This document shows, in pieces, positions 47,501 to 62,500 of a stretch of 64,000 bases of DNA (its first letter is position 1; every line of letters begins with the position of its first letter). The stretch covers positions 30,708,913 to 30,772,912 of the forward strand of contig NC_046677.1 in NCBI RefSeq assembly GCF_003369915.1, given 5' to 3'. Both the position numbers and the translations under genes were made by a program. Below the pieces are notes generated by a model. It was not told the origin of the DNA, did no database searches, and saw only the letters and a list, made by a program, of their open reading frames with translations. Source of the stretch: Drosophila miranda (Eukaryota; Arthropoda; Insecta; Diptera; Drosophilidae).

Positions 47501-50500
47501 GCCCTGGCCCAGGGACAGAGAGAACAGACGGTTAGTGCCGAAGCCCTGATCCTCGGCAAACTTCAGCAGCGTGGCCGTGGGGTCGGAGCCAGGCGTCAGA
47601 ATGAATATCAGGGGTACACAGCAGTGCGAGTCACCGAAGGAGGCCATCAAATCAAATTGCGGTGGGTCGACAAACTTGGCACCCAGCTGTCCAGACACAA
47701 AGTTAAGTACGGCTGGCACCAGTTTATCCGGTCGAAAGACCCGCAGCAGCAACAGCTTCTGGAAGACGGAGATACGCTTGCTCCAGGCAGCGGGTATGTC
47801 CTTATTGTCCTGAGGCGTTTTTGAATCGAAAAACATTTTCCAACTGCTCGGATTCGCAACCAAATCCTCGCGTAAGCCGTTAAAGTTGGGCAAATTGGTC
47901 AGCCGGCAGACCTCATCCCAGTTCTGGACGCCCAGCCAGGAGGTGGGATTCTTGTGCGGATTCTCCAGACCAATGCCTCCAGTCAGCAGGAACATCCATT
48001 CGGCATTGTCAATCAAGTTATCGTGCTTCATCAGGTTGATGTTCAATATAAGCGAGAACAACAGCTTATCCTGTGCAAAGGCCAAGACATTTCATAAAAA
48101 ACGAAAAAAACGAGAACTCAAGTCAGGGATGTCAGGATGGGATGTGTGAGTGGGGTCGCTCAGGCTCAGGGTCATCGTTTTGGGCTCGCTCTCGCATTAA
48201 ATGGGTTACAGCAAGCCAAAAAGGTTGCCCTCTGAAATCAAAGCATTTTCCGAACCAACCCAAGCGGCGATGACGCTTCTGATAGCAATTTTGTTCTCCT
48301 CGTTTTTTACTTTTTGCAAAAGAAAATTATAAGGCCAGGATCAAAGGTTAGCTCATGGCTGGGTCGCGACAGGCGCCGTGGAGCCAGTGGAAGGTTAAGG
48401 TACAGGGAAAGGGAATGGCATAATTGACTGAAAACAGCATAAAGCTAGCTAGAACTTGTTTGGATTATTATTTCCCTTATTTCCTCTTTTTTTCTTCCAC
48501 TTTCCTTTGGCAAGGTACATCCTTTGATTGCAGCAGCAACGTAATAATGTTATTCGAGCAGCTCAAAAGTTGCACAGTGGGCGAGGTAGAGATGGTCTTT
48601 GGTTATTAGAATCACAAATTAGTTTCAAAAAGTATGGAAAAATGGAAAGGATAGTATAGGTAGTTGAATTATGGAAGAAAATAAGAGTTAGCAGCACTTT
48701 GCTGGGTTTAATCAGGAGAGCCACAGATAGATAATTTCCTATTTCCTACAATCTACATTTTTGTCCTTCAAACAGAAGTTAACATCCACGGTGGCTGCAG
48801 TTGCAGCCGCTGCCTTTCATTGTCAGTTGAAGTGGCATCAAGTACAATGTACTTGGAAGTAAAAGTACTTAAATATTATTTAAAACCAAGTCAAGGCAAG
48901 TGAAGTCAAGTAGAAGCTCAGCCGCAAAGCAACTGATACGCAACGCAAAGGAATACGCCTCAAATGTCACATTATTAGATTATGCGCAATTACGGGGCTA
49001 ACGAGGCTAAAGGCTACAGCCAACGGATACCAACCAACGGATGGACGGATAGACGGCTGGAAGGCTTGACGATAATTGGCATTAGCCATGGGCACTCACA
49101 CGCTCGAACAGACTGCGACAGATGTTGACATACAGGCTGTAGGTGAAATGATTCCGCAAGTCCTGCAGACGGGCCACGATGTCGTCCACCTTCTCCGTGT
49201 TGTCGATGGAGGCCATGTACAGGTTGACAAACCAAACCAAACTGTACTGGTACATGGGATCGATGTTGGCCAATTCCACTGAAATACAAGAAGACTGTAA
49301 GACAGATTGATTACATATACAGTAGATGGAATGGATTACCTATTGTAAAGAACAAGATTGTGGAGTGCTCGGCTATTGGTACATAGCTCAACCGGGCTAT
49401 ATCAATCTGCTTTTCGGTGGCTTCCGTGATAATCTGCTTCTCACTGATGTCATTGGCCAAGGCCTTGGCCGAGCTCAATATCTGTACGGCCGTCTCGTCT
49501 TCCAAGATATTTTCAGCAGAAGAGAGCACTTCGAGGATCTGGTCTTCAGTCTCCTTCAACATGCGCTTGTTCTCAGCTCCCTGGACAATTAGATTGTTCT
49601 TCTCCGCCTCCAAGTCGGGACGTTCTCGGGCCACCGTAATGCCCAGCAATTGATCCTGCAATCCCTGTGTGGTAATCATGAAATTTAGTAGAGTTACCTT
49701 AACAGCCACCTCGGGTAGATAATGCGGATTTCGCAGCTTCGTTGTCATATAGAATCTGAAATAAAGAATCATTTTAATTTTGCATATCGGGAGGAGCCAA
49801 TCGAATTCCGTATCCACCTAAAACTATGATTATACTCAATCACAGAGTCGCCCAACTTGATGCAGAGAGTACCGCCCTGCTTGAAGAGCTGCTTCAGCAG
49901 CACCGACTCCAAAATGGGATCCAACTCTTCGCCAATATTCTCCAGCAGCACTGGCAGACCGAATTGAATGGCATTCTCCATGACGCGAGTGTAATCGGGC
50001 TGATTGAGACGTATCACACAGAGCTTATTGTTCTTCTCATAGTTTTTAATCCATTTGTTGGCCTGGCCCTGGGGATCAATCATCAGTGGCCAGCGACGTG
50101 CATTCCTGTAAACACACACACAAAATCAATGAATGAACACACGTATAATCTCGTATCTAAACACGCACTTTAAATGATATTACAAATGCAGGCAATTTGT
50201 CAACATGCACCCAGCATGGACTCCAACGAGCCCATCATTTTGTTGGAAGTCGGAATATTAAAAAGGAAAATACCGCATAAATACACATTCAATATTTACG
50301 TCAATAATTCATAAGCGTAAATAATTCTATAGAAATGTTTTTGCTCGCATTATGTGGAGATGTACTCGTGGGCGGGTGGAGGTGGAGGTGGAGGGGTCTG
50401 TCGTGCGGGTTTTGTGGGTTTTGCAATGGAAGCAAACCTCTGGCTTCAAATATGCCAATACATCATGCAAACGCAAACGTTAAGCCACAGACAGAACTAT

Positions 50501-53500
50501 ATTACAAAAGGAGCGTAGTCGCCTTTAGGCTTCCAAGGGGGTTTTGGACAGTTTCAAAAAGAGATACCCATTTCATGTTCTTACTAATGAAAAGTCCTTT
50601 TGTTTTTATAAAATGTCATGATGCTTCCTATCTATCTTTAGTTCGAAAATTAACTGTAATTTCCTAATGTACATTAGAAAAGATTTTATGGGATTGCACA
50701 TTTATCTTCTCTATATTCGAGAACTTTCTTATGATGTTTCAAAATATGAGCTAACGAAATACACAAAGTATAAAGCACTATCCGATTGCTTGCTATAAAA
50801 TGTTTCAAAATATGACCTCAATAAACATACTGAAAATATTTGAAATTTTAAAATAATGATTGGAAGACACTTAACACCCCAACGGGGGGTTTTGGGACGC
50901 CCCTGAATGATATATGTATCTATGTATATATATACAAATATATATATTTATGGATATGTGTGCATACGGCGATTGTGGTTGTTTGTGTGTGTGTTTGGAA
51001 CACTGCATATAGAGAGAGAGAGCTATTGCGATAACTCAGAGCCGGAGTGGCAAAAACGAAGAGGGGAATGTGAACGGGCACTGGCTGTGGCTGTGGCTGT
51101 GGCAGTGGCATAAAGAGAGTGAGATAGAGCGAGAAAAACAACAATAACTTGCAGCAGTGGCAACGTTGATGGCAACAGCGACGGCAGCGGCCAACACATG
51201 ACAAATTCACACCGAATACAAATTGCTCGTGCGAATGAATGAACATTTTTGTAAATTGAAAACTTGATGAATGAAAAATATTTGATGGAAAAACAAAAGA
51301 GCAATGTCCCGGCACCGGTCCTGGTGCCGTTGCTGTTGCCGCTGCCGCTGCCGCTGCCGCTGCCGGTAGGAGTCCTAGGCCGCTGCCTGTTTCCCGTACG
51401 GGGACCCACGATAACAAAAAATTTAACAAATTTTATACAACGAATTCCAGCTCCAAACTCCTATACAATAGAACCCCATAGAAGTGGGACGGTCTGTGCA
51501 ATGGGCAGGCAGTTGCCATATGAAAAATTGCTAAAGTTCAGAGCACACCACCCGTGGGACCAGCTAGAGATACGGTTTTTAACTGTTTGTCACAGAATAA
51601 AAAGGAAGTTTGCACGAAAAATAGTTGTGAACACAGTCAAATATGCCATTCAACTGCATCCAGCATTGCAAATCTGTGCAGAATCCGTTGATTGGTGTTG
51701 GGGAATTTCACTGTTGCAATAAAACCCAAAAAGGGAATCAATATTTAAAAAAAAAAACCTTATCAAATTCAGGAATTGTAATGGATTGCATACTTTGGGG
51801 AGAGATAAATATGTTACAGCTTAAAATTTTGTTGATAATTTAGTACAATTAGGTAAGCCTTCCACTCTCATAGTTTAAAGATATGTAAAACTAGATTAAG
51901 TTGCCACGAAAGGTAGCAGTAAACTTGTTTACAATAAAATACAAATTTTCCACATGAAAAAAAAAAAAACAAAAATAGTTTAAAGATTTGCAGCACTTTT
52001 CAGCTCACTTTCCGATTGCTGCTATCCATTTACCAACAATAACGACGCAGTCAGGAGCAAACCATGTCCTCACTTCAAGCTCATTACGCATTCTGTAAGG
52101 TCTAGAACATGGCGACCCAAAGCGAAGGTCTACAAATTGTTTTTCCCTTTTTCAAATTAACATTATTTAATCAAAGACATGCCTTCCAAACCTACGCATA
52201 GAGGCATGACCCGAAAAACCTGTTCTACACCTGATACCCAATATACGAACATAGCATTTTATGATGCTGACGAGAGAAAGCTAGAGGTAGAGGTAGAGGT
52301 ATAGGCTGAGTCAGAGGAAAAGACTGGGGCAAAGAGGTCACCATATGTGCTACGTGTCACCCGGAATATTAAGCAAATGAATGTTAATAGTAAAGACAAC
52401 ACAAGGAACCCAATGAGTTCTATCGAACACCCCAGCCATCCCAACCCTCCTGGCTCTCGGCATATTTGCCAAATACAAATACAAATTTCTCTATACGAGT
52501 ATGTACTATACACATAGACCAAGGCCCCGAAACTACAGTGTAAGTCCCAAAGGATGTGCAATCGTCTGCTGCTGCTGCTGCTACCCCTGGGTCGATGTAA
52601 AAATTAAACCTAATCCGCTCTGGGCGCACATTAATCAATTGCTTATAGAGGGAGAGTGGTCCGGAAGCTGAAGCCGAGGCAGCCCGCATGCCCCGGCGGT
52701 CGCGTTCACTCACTCACTTCTGGGGCCCTCAGGTATTTTCGGGCATGCTCCAAATTACTTTGAACACTTTCATGGAAAGCGGCTGCCGAAGCAGCAGCCA
52801 GGAATTTCCTTTATTAAATCGACCAGCGACAGGACGAGAGACGGAAGACGAAAGAAGAAAGACGAAAGACTGGAGATGTGGAGTGGCATTTGGCCCTGCT
52901 CCCTGACCTCAGAGAAACCCACCAGATGCGTAATACACGCATCAAACATGAAATTTCTGCTCTGCCTCCATCCCCCTTGCAGCTTCTTGTGCCCTTTGTA
53001 CCTTGAACTACAACCACCAGGCTACTGGCTGGCTGCTGGCTGATGGCTGCTGGATGGCGTGTCCTGGCAACGACTCGTTCTGGCCACATGCGGGTGCACC
53101 CTCCCTAACAACACCTACCTACCCCCAGCTACTGTTCCCAGTTCCCATTTGAGACCGCGTTTGCTTTCGCGTTCCGGTTCCCCTTCCAGTTCTAGTGCCA
53201 CTGCCACGGCTACCGTGCAGCATCCGGTGCTGTTCTCACACTCACAATCGCAACGTCTGCACGAGGCGTATCTTTAATTTTCCTAATATGCGTGAATTCT
53301 AACGTTTTATGTTTCGTAATTAGAAAAGAGGCAAAACAAAAACTCCAGCTTCGTGTCGCTGACAGGCAGCCCAGCGTATTGGAGGAATGAAGCACGAGGC
53401 AGGGCAGGCCCCATAATTACCGTGTCAGGTTGTTTAATTGATGCGAACAGAAGACAGAGGGGAGGGATGGGATAAGGATTAGATGCCAGATGTTGTCATA

Positions 53501-56500
53501 ACTTGGAGTAGTAAAAAGAAACTTCAACTACAAGAAGATCTTCTGGTGCACTTTAACAAAATATGACATAAAATCTAACATTGTTTCTTGGTGGTGTTCC
53601 ACAGTACGATTTACATATCTCAAAATTGTTTTAAGACACAAACAAGTAATTGAATCAGCGAAGAGGACTCTCTCTCGTAACACTTATACACTACGAATAA
53701 TGTTGGATTGGATTACCCTAAGAAACAATAAAAGTCCTTCAACCTCGGCAACCAAAGCCACTAATACTCTTCCATATCGACTCAATAGAATTGTAAGTTC
53801 TACTCACTTCATCATGATGGCACTCTCAATGGAGAACGCATCCGTGGGCAGGCCACAGATATTCCAGAAACGAATCTCCACCGGTTCGCCCAGGACAACA
53901 GCCAATTGGAAATCGGGTGAGCAGACGACGCCATAATTGATGCACTTAACGACCCATTTCTTGATTTGTTTGACTCTAAAATCGATGGTGAAAGGCCCTA
54001 GATAGGCCACCACGCCAGAGGAGATCAGCACATCGCCGGTAACGCTCTTGAAGCTACCCTGCAGCATCTTGGCCGTCTCCGACCAACGAGTGCGTTCGCC
54101 ACCCAAGCCAGAGATGAGCTCCTGGGCGCGCTGTAGTTTCTTAGTACAAGCCTCATGCTCGGCCAACAGAACGCTAGAAAAGAGAGTGAAGTGAGACCAT
54201 CAAAATGAATCAATAGATATCGATAGATTCCACTACTTACCCATACTGCCTAAGCTGCTCGTCGAGAATCTTCTGAATAGCCGCCAGATTGGCCTCAACT
54301 CTGGCCAATTGTGCCAATTTTTCGTTGAGCGTCTTCATGGCCGCATCATAGGTAGCTTCGGCCTCGGCCAGGGCTATCTTCTTGGGCGCCACAATCTTGG
54401 CCACAACATCGTACTTGGACAAGGCAATGACCCATCGACACAGGCCCTCGCAGGCTGTGGAGGCCGTCTTAATCTTATCCGGATCGAACGCCTCATTGTT
54501 GAGGATGCGCTGGTGCAGCTTTTTCATCACCTCGAGCGGAATGTTATCTTTGTCGAAGTTGAGAAGACTGTCCAGGAATTTCATGTCGCTGAGCACTCGC
54601 TTGGAGGGTCCCCAGTAGTCCTCCACAGTGCCCAAGCCACTCGGATTGGGCACCTTGTCCGGCTTAACATCTTTGAGAATGCAAACGGCCTCCATGACAA
54701 TTCGCACGCCAATGGGCGGACTCTTCATTGTCTTGACCACAGCAATGTCCGCCGTGGTTAGAGTATTCAAGGCGGCCAGAGCTGAATTCAAAATGGGCAG
54801 GGCTTCGCCCAATTTGGCGTCGCACTCGTCCTTAATCGTTTGAGCAATAGCCGCCTGCTCCTTGGCCGACTGTTCGTCCTGTTTGACAATCTCCCTCTGT
54901 TCGGCTGCAATGTTACTGTCTGCCGTCACTTTGGCCACTTGCTCGGCCACGATTTCAGAGGCTTCTTTCAATTTGGGCTCGAGCGCCTGCAGTTGCTCCT
55001 GCATCACACCCACTTGCTGGGCGGCAATGTCCAGTTGGGAGATGCCTGTCAAGTAGCGATTGCGATTGGTTGTGATGTTGCTGAAAAGAGAGAAGATTAC
55101 ATTCAAGATTTCATTCAGAACTGAATTTCAATAAGTTCCACTTACTTTCTCTTCTGACTGAGGAGAGACTTGAATGTTTGGATCAGCTCCAAATACGAGG
55201 TGGGGGTCACGTAGTTGTATCTGTGCAGTCTGGAAAAGAACTTCTCGGATAGCAGCTGCGTGGAGGTATGGAACTCCATGCACATATCAATGGCTGTGCT
55301 TCGCTCGAGGGCAGTCAAGTCCTCGGTGGCGAGGAAACGCGTCGATACAGCCAGCAGGGCATCCTCCGGCCAGGATTGGAACCAATCGATGGTACAGCAA
55401 TTGACAATAGAAGGGAACTTACGAATGCGATTGCGCAGGGCCTCGCCAATGGGGGACATGGCCAGCACAATATGCAGCTGATCTTTACAAGTCTAAGGAG
55501 GAATTTCAGGTAGGAAAATTAGTTTGAAAAGCACAGATTTGGATACAGCTCGTTCTGTGATCCCACCGTAACAAAGAAATTGAATAGAGCCACGGGACTG
55601 CCATCAGTTTGGACAGCCTTATCGCGTTGCTTGTCGATCTGTGCCATCTTCTCGACCACCTCGATCTTCTCTTCGTTGGTAAACAGATTGGGAACCTCAC
55701 CCGAGTTGAGCAGATTGTTGATGTCCTCCAAGAACGATTCATCCTTGATCTATAAAGAGTCTAAGCGGGTTAGAGAAACCAAGCCCCAGGGAGAGAGCAG
55801 TCCACAGCCAATTGTTCCCACCTGTACGTCCGTAAAGAGAAAGACACCGTGCATCTCGGATGCCCCAATTTTGCGTAAGATTGTCTTGATATCCTCGTGA
55901 TACTCATAGGGACCATACAATCGAGTAATTTCCACTTGAAATAGCTCATAGTCGCATATATGCGAAGCCAGACGAGTCAAGCTCTGGCGTCCGGAGCCGC
56001 CGACCCCAATGAGCAGAGCATGACTACGTGGCTGCTTTATGATGCGGCATATGCGCGACAAATGCTCGATGGCGAAGCGGAAAAGCACCAGATTCATGGG
56101 TTTCTTCGACATGTTGTTGTACTCCACCAGATAGGCCTCCACCACATTGCGCAACTCCTCCAGGTCCTGCACCTCAACATAGTTCTTGGTATCCGCTTTC
56201 GGATTGGTGAAGTCACAGTAAATCAGCTGACGGAAGTCGGACTCCTCCAATTTCTTGCCTTTGCTCACAAGCCGCCCGAACAGCTTTGAGGCATCAATGT
56301 TGAAAGCGTTCATCACAGTGGTGCAAACGTTCTCAAACAACCAGCTACGATCGGCATCCTCCACCAGCCGATCACCATAGACCCGCAATACCTCGTGCAC
56401 CCACAGACGACGCATCGAGTTCATGTCCTCCGTGGCCTCGGGCACCGACAGTAGCACACCCTGTATGACCCTAGAGAAATCTCGCAGGTTGAACAGATAG

Positions 56501-59500
56501 TGCGACTTGGCAGGTGTGGGCAGCAGATTCAGCTTGGCATCATTGTAAATGGTCAGCGTGGCACTCACAATCTCATCTATACAGGGATCGAATTCTTTGG
56601 AGAAGCCCCTAAATTCAGGCAGGAAATATAATCAAGGTAAAGCATAAGTATTCCTGAATCAAATATCATTTATAACTTATAATCTCACCTGGTATCCAAA
56701 TGCCAGAGTACAATCTTGCTAAAGATCGTGGTCATGATCTCGTTGTTGAAGTCATCGATGGACACCACATTGAAGAATCGCTGGAATCGTTGTGTTACTG
56801 TATTGCCCGTCGAAGGCGGTCCCATGGCCGTAATCATTTGCAGATCTATCAGCTTCATGGGCACTATGTTCTTCCGGTCGTACCACATCATGTGATCGAG
56901 CATCATGCGAAGCAGCTCGATAGGAGGCTGGGCCCCGTAGTTCTCTTTGAGCGGCATTGAAACATCATCCACGAAGATCACAAAGCGCTTATTGAGCGGA
57001 GGACCGAATACACCCTTTCGCCGTTTATCCAGCTTGGACATGATAATATCCTGGGTCTGATTGGCCGAAGTCTGGGCTGAAAAGCTGATCAACAGCGGCT
57101 TGTACACATTCAAGTCCATTCTTTTCAGCATGTAATCGATCACATAGACACTCTTGCCCGTTCCTGTGGGTCCCACTAGCATCAGGGGCTTGGCGTGACG
57201 CACCAGCAGATCTAGAATGGCCCCAATGCGAATACTTTCGTTGGTTTGTATAATGATCTGATTGACAGGTATGTCCCGAGGAATGGGTGGAGCAGAGTTC
57301 ACGTCGTCGTTCCAGGGCTTCCACTTGCCTTTTCCCTCTTTAATATAGCGATAATCGAAGACAGATCCCTGCTTTGGTATTGGGAAAATAAAAGGCTTTG
57401 CCAGCACATCCACATAGAGATCGGGTGTGACACCATAAAGGTCGTACAGGCTCTGCGGGAACGTCTTCTCCATCAGAGCCCGAAAGACGATGTTGAACTT
57501 CTCCCGGCTGGGGGCATCCAGTGATCCGCCGAGCGACCAAACGGCTGAGAATAAGAATATTCCCTCGAGTTGGGCTCGGAAGTCCAGGTCCGATATATTG
57601 GTCACGTATTTCTCGTCCTTGAAGTCATCGATGAAGCACTCGAAGAAGTTCATGAGGCTCACCATAAGATTGGCATCCGAAGTCGGTGCTATCTCCTTCA
57701 GACCCTTTCGCACGATGTATAGCAAGATAGGACAGAAGCGCGAGATCATGGTGGAGATCAACTGCTTGCTGACCGTGTGAAAGGCGGCCGGCAAGGTATT
57801 CTTCCACGAAGCCACCAACGGCTCCCAACCCAGGGAGCTGGGCTCCAAGTAGATCATTCCACAGCGCGACACTGTGGCCGGTGAGGCCACCTCCAAGTCC
57901 ATGGGCTCGAATATCAGATTCGTGCTATTCGACAGTTGGATGATCTCGCCGGACATAAGGCACAGCTTCTTGTTGTCATCGAGTACAGTGTTCATGTTCT
58001 CGATCCAAATGGCGTCCACTGGCCCGTCGAAAATCAGCCACTTTCGGTCGGGAGAATCAGACACAGCGAATATGCGATAATTGACGGCTAGAATGCCATC
58101 GCTCCACTCATGAGAGACTGCATCGAACTGTCCGTAAAGTTGACCCATGGTAATGGCCTTCGGATTGATGACCGTATATATGGCTTTATTTTCGGAACCA
58201 TCCTATGAAGATTCGGGGAAATTGAATGCAACATCTAATTTAAATCAATATTTGCGCCCTAACCTTTTTCTCCATGCACTCCAGAGCCTCTGCTAGGACA
58301 CGATATGTCGTAGACTTTCCTCCAAATGGATAGCCCACCAGCATAAGTCCGTGCCGCACCACAATCATTTCATAGAGCTGTCAAAGACGGACGAAGAATA
58401 TATAGAAGAATACTTCAATCTTGTTCACCCACCTGTTGGACCTTCTCCAGGACAAATGGAGTGCACTGTTTGTTCTGCCTTTCGCATGCCCATTGGGTGC
58501 ACTCATTAAAGAGGACGTAATCGGCTTCCGGCAATGTTACCCCCGGGAACAAATCAGATGTGATGCCCTGGAACAGGGGAATGTCCTGATTGAGGAACTT
58601 GGGCAAGTTGACATCTTTGATAGAGCGAAGGACGAGTATGTCCTCGTTCTCATTGCGATATCGTAGTTTTAGAGCGCCCGCTGCCTTCAGCACCGACTTC
58701 ACAGCCCGCATGCCATAATCGTAGTGACATTGAGTACTCAACTGCTCGGAGCACAGACGATAGGTGGCCACAATCTTCACAGACAAAGGTTTCGCCGTGA
58801 GGAAGCCATAGGAGTAGAGTTCTATCTCAGAGATGAGAGCGTAGTCCGGTACCATCATAGCCACAGAACGGAAGAGTGCCTAAACAGAAAAGAAGAAATT
58901 TAAACCAAGAAAACTCAAATCGAAAGATAAACCCTACCTTCAGGTTATCAGGCAATTCGGAACGACCAGCATAGCCAGGATTCATTGTGATGAACACGGC
59001 GCAAGTGGGATCCAGGGTCAGGGTGGTGCCCTCAAACACCAAAGTGGGACTGCCAGAGTTGATGCCCCGCTGGATGGTCATAATTTGCTGGGCCACGACC
59101 GACAACACCTCGAGATCGATGCGATTGAACTCGTCGAAGCAAGACCAGGCACCACAAGAGGCCAGACCCTTGAAGAACTTGCCGAGAGCCAGGTAATCCA
59201 GGCCGTCCGAGCAGTTGAAGACCACACACTGCTTTGCCACGGCCTTGGCCAGATCCTTGGTGGTCTCCGTTTTGCCAGTGCCCGCAGGACCTTCAGGGGC
59301 ACCACCCAAATGGAGATTCAGGGCTGCAAACAGGGTGCGATAGCAACGATCCGTCAGTGGGGTGACGACCAGTCGGGTGGTGTTGCCCAAATACTCATAG
59401 CCGTATGGCAGCGAGCAGTTTATCATCCTCGTGTCCAGGTTATTTTCCTCCCAGTAGTATCGCAGCTGGCACAGCCACTGGAAGTCCTGTAGATCCTCCA

Positions 59501-62500
59501 CCTCTTTGTCCACGATGTCTGCCAGGACATCCCGAGCATGCACATCCAGCACCACAAGGGCGCCCAGTGTGATGCGGTTCTGTGTGTTTAGATCGCCGCG
59601 GACCAGATCGACGATCTTGTTGATTTGCTGGATGCATTTTTGCAGATATTTGGCTAGGTTCCCCTTCGGGTCGTCACTCTCGAAGCACTCGGTGATCTCC
59701 AGCGTCCAGTAGGTCAGCGATATGGACTGCACACACTGACCCGGCCAGGTAAGCACCCACACATTGCGCACAATCTTCAGGTAGCTGTAGAAGGCCTCGG
59801 ACATCTTGTGGTGTATGCTCTTCTTCATGTCGATCTCCAGCTCCAGCAGCCACTTCTCGACTTGACCGCGAGCCTTGGACGTTGAGATGACGTCCACCAG
59901 GACCACTTCCTCACGCTCCGAGGAGCGCATGGCCGTCACATCCAATTCCTCGGTGAAGTTCAGCGTGGCAATGCCCTCGAAGCACTTCTTCAGATGTGGC
60001 TGGACGCGTGTAGGGTCCTTCGTCTCCGAGAGTATCTCTAGCAGCTCGTCGTTCGACAGGAAGAAGAAACGCGGGAAGTACAGACGCTTCTTCTCCAAAT
60101 AGGCATTCAGACCCTTCTGGATAATCTCCAGCAAGCTGTATGCCTTCTTCAGCTTGTCATTCATCTTGTCGATTTGCACAACGGTCATGACGCGTGGATC
60201 CGAGGCCACCTGCTTCATCAGCTCCTTCCATATCTACAAGACAACCACAACCACAAAGAAAAGCAGTGGGATGCCAAAGTCTCTTAGGGATGGGGCACGG
60301 CACACACTCACCTTATCCACGGCACTAAAGCGTCGCCCCTCCTCGGGCATCTGTTGCTGAATGTCCGGACTACTGAATATGGGCTCCAAGTACATCCAAG
60401 TCGACTGCACCCGCAGCCATTCGTCCAGGATCTCCTGCAGCAGCATGAGTTTGGCCTCCCACTTCCTGCAAAAGGCCAACAATGGTTAGCATGTGTGACT
60501 TGTGTGCCTCTGGCATTGACAGCTCAATAAATAGATGGAAAAGTTAGAGAAGAGTAGCGACAGGCTACGGCGACACTCCGATTGCACTGCAACACTCTTA
60601 CACACCCAGGGGTAAGAATATTAACATTTTGTGGAACATAATAAGTATCTCCTTAATATCCCCACGCTTCCCCAAGTATTGTCCTACTCCTAAAGAGCTC
60701 ACAGAACCTCAAACATACTTACAGTATATCCGCCTCAAATGGCTTGATGTAGGGTGAACTCTTCATCGTCTGCGTCTTGATGATTTGATCGTCCAGCAGT
60801 ATTTGTATGTCATCCACGGAAGACAGCTTAAAGGTTCCGGAGTCCCTGTGGGAGACATTTCAATTACAGAAACATGGACATGAACATAGTGCCTCCCCGC
60901 CCCTCCCTGCCACTGTGGTTACCTGTATGGCGAAATGGTAAACTCAACGCCCTCCCATTCGTTGACCATCTTGGCCATGGCTTTCTCCAGATTGTTCTCT
61001 TTGGTGGCACTCTCCGAAATGGCCTCGAACTTGGGCACATACTCATCCAGCTGGTATTCGATAATCTTCTCGAGCGTCAGCTCCGGCGACACCTTAATGG
61101 GGAAGCCAATAATCTCGGACACTTGCTCCCAATGACGGGCCTTCATGCCCGGATTGCCCAATGTATTGATGATCGGCATGTGCTCACGGAAGGCCTCAAT
61201 CTGCTCCTTAACGTCGAGTATCAATTGCATTGTGGTGGGATGATCTCCCATTTGCTTCTCAAGCTTCTGGATGATACGATGGAAGTTGGACACATCGGTA
61301 TCGATCTCGTCGGGATCGAAGGATCCCACTTGGGAGTGCATCCACAGGTCATATTTGTCCATAAAGTCTTGGCCGGCGTCAAAGAGATTCTTGTAGGGCT
61401 TCAATTGATCGTGGGCCTTCTTGCGCATCGGATACTGCGAGAGATCCCAGCCATAGGAAGTTTCCTCCTCGTTGATCTGATCGATAGTCTCCATGGCCTG
61501 AACCAGACGCTGATCCAGTAGGCTGGCCCTCTTCTTGTACCGCTGCAGCTGTTTGATGTCGCCCCATGTGTCGTAGGTCTGCACCTGCTCGTAGTAGTTC
61601 TGCAGTTCGCGCCGGAACAGGTCGATGCGCTTCTTCAGCAGCTCCTGGTACTCGATCATCTTCTCGGCTATGATGGCGCGGTGCTGCTCGAATACGGAGG
61701 GCAGCTTCAGGTACCACTGGAAGGAGTTGCTGTTGTTCTTGATCTCCAGCGGGGAGTATAGCGTATGATCCATTAGCCACAGAATTTCACCCATATTGAC
61801 CTTCAGACGGGCCTCCATCTCGGGCACGAGATTCTCCTCTGCATGCACTACATAAGCCTTCAATTCCATAAGCTCTGCGGTGTCTTTCGGCACAGTCAGG
61901 GCCTTCTTTGCGATGGCATCGTATTCCTTGCCCAATCGGGAGATTCTCTGCTGCTGATCGGTCACCATTCGGGTGAGTAGCTCGTTCTGCAGCTGCCTCG
62001 CCAGTGTCTCAAGATGCAGAATGAACTTCTCGCGATGAAACTCGTACAAGCCCATGCGTATAACGCTCCACACTTCCCTAGCAATGCGATCCTCCTTCTC
62101 TTTGTACTCGTATACCATTTCTGCATACTGATCGAAGGTGGCCTCGCCTTCCATAAAGTTGGCCACACGCTCTGCGTCGATTCCATTAATGAGATCGATG
62201 AACTGATCAAAGTCCTGCAGCCGCAGCTCGGGCCCTATGCGCTGTTCCTCCAAAAGGGAACAAATCCGGTTCTTTGTGTCCTGCACTATACTATCCGGCA
62301 CGGCGGGCGTGAGGAACATCTTCTTGGATATCACCAGATCCGTGTAGAGCTTGCTTTCAATCCGTGGCAACATGGCGACACTCATCACAATCGAATCGAT
62401 GACACGTAGCAATTCGCTTTGGATCTTCGAAAAGCCCGGATTGAAGCTGATGGTATCCTCATCGCTAAGCATCACAGAGATTTCAAAGCCAGGATTTAAG

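Noticed and set aside
51264..51722. 152-codon frame in the large dynein intron, tested as a second nested gene
   Set aside because: The Leu/Pro run is the GCTGCC hexamer repeat, and no known domain follows.
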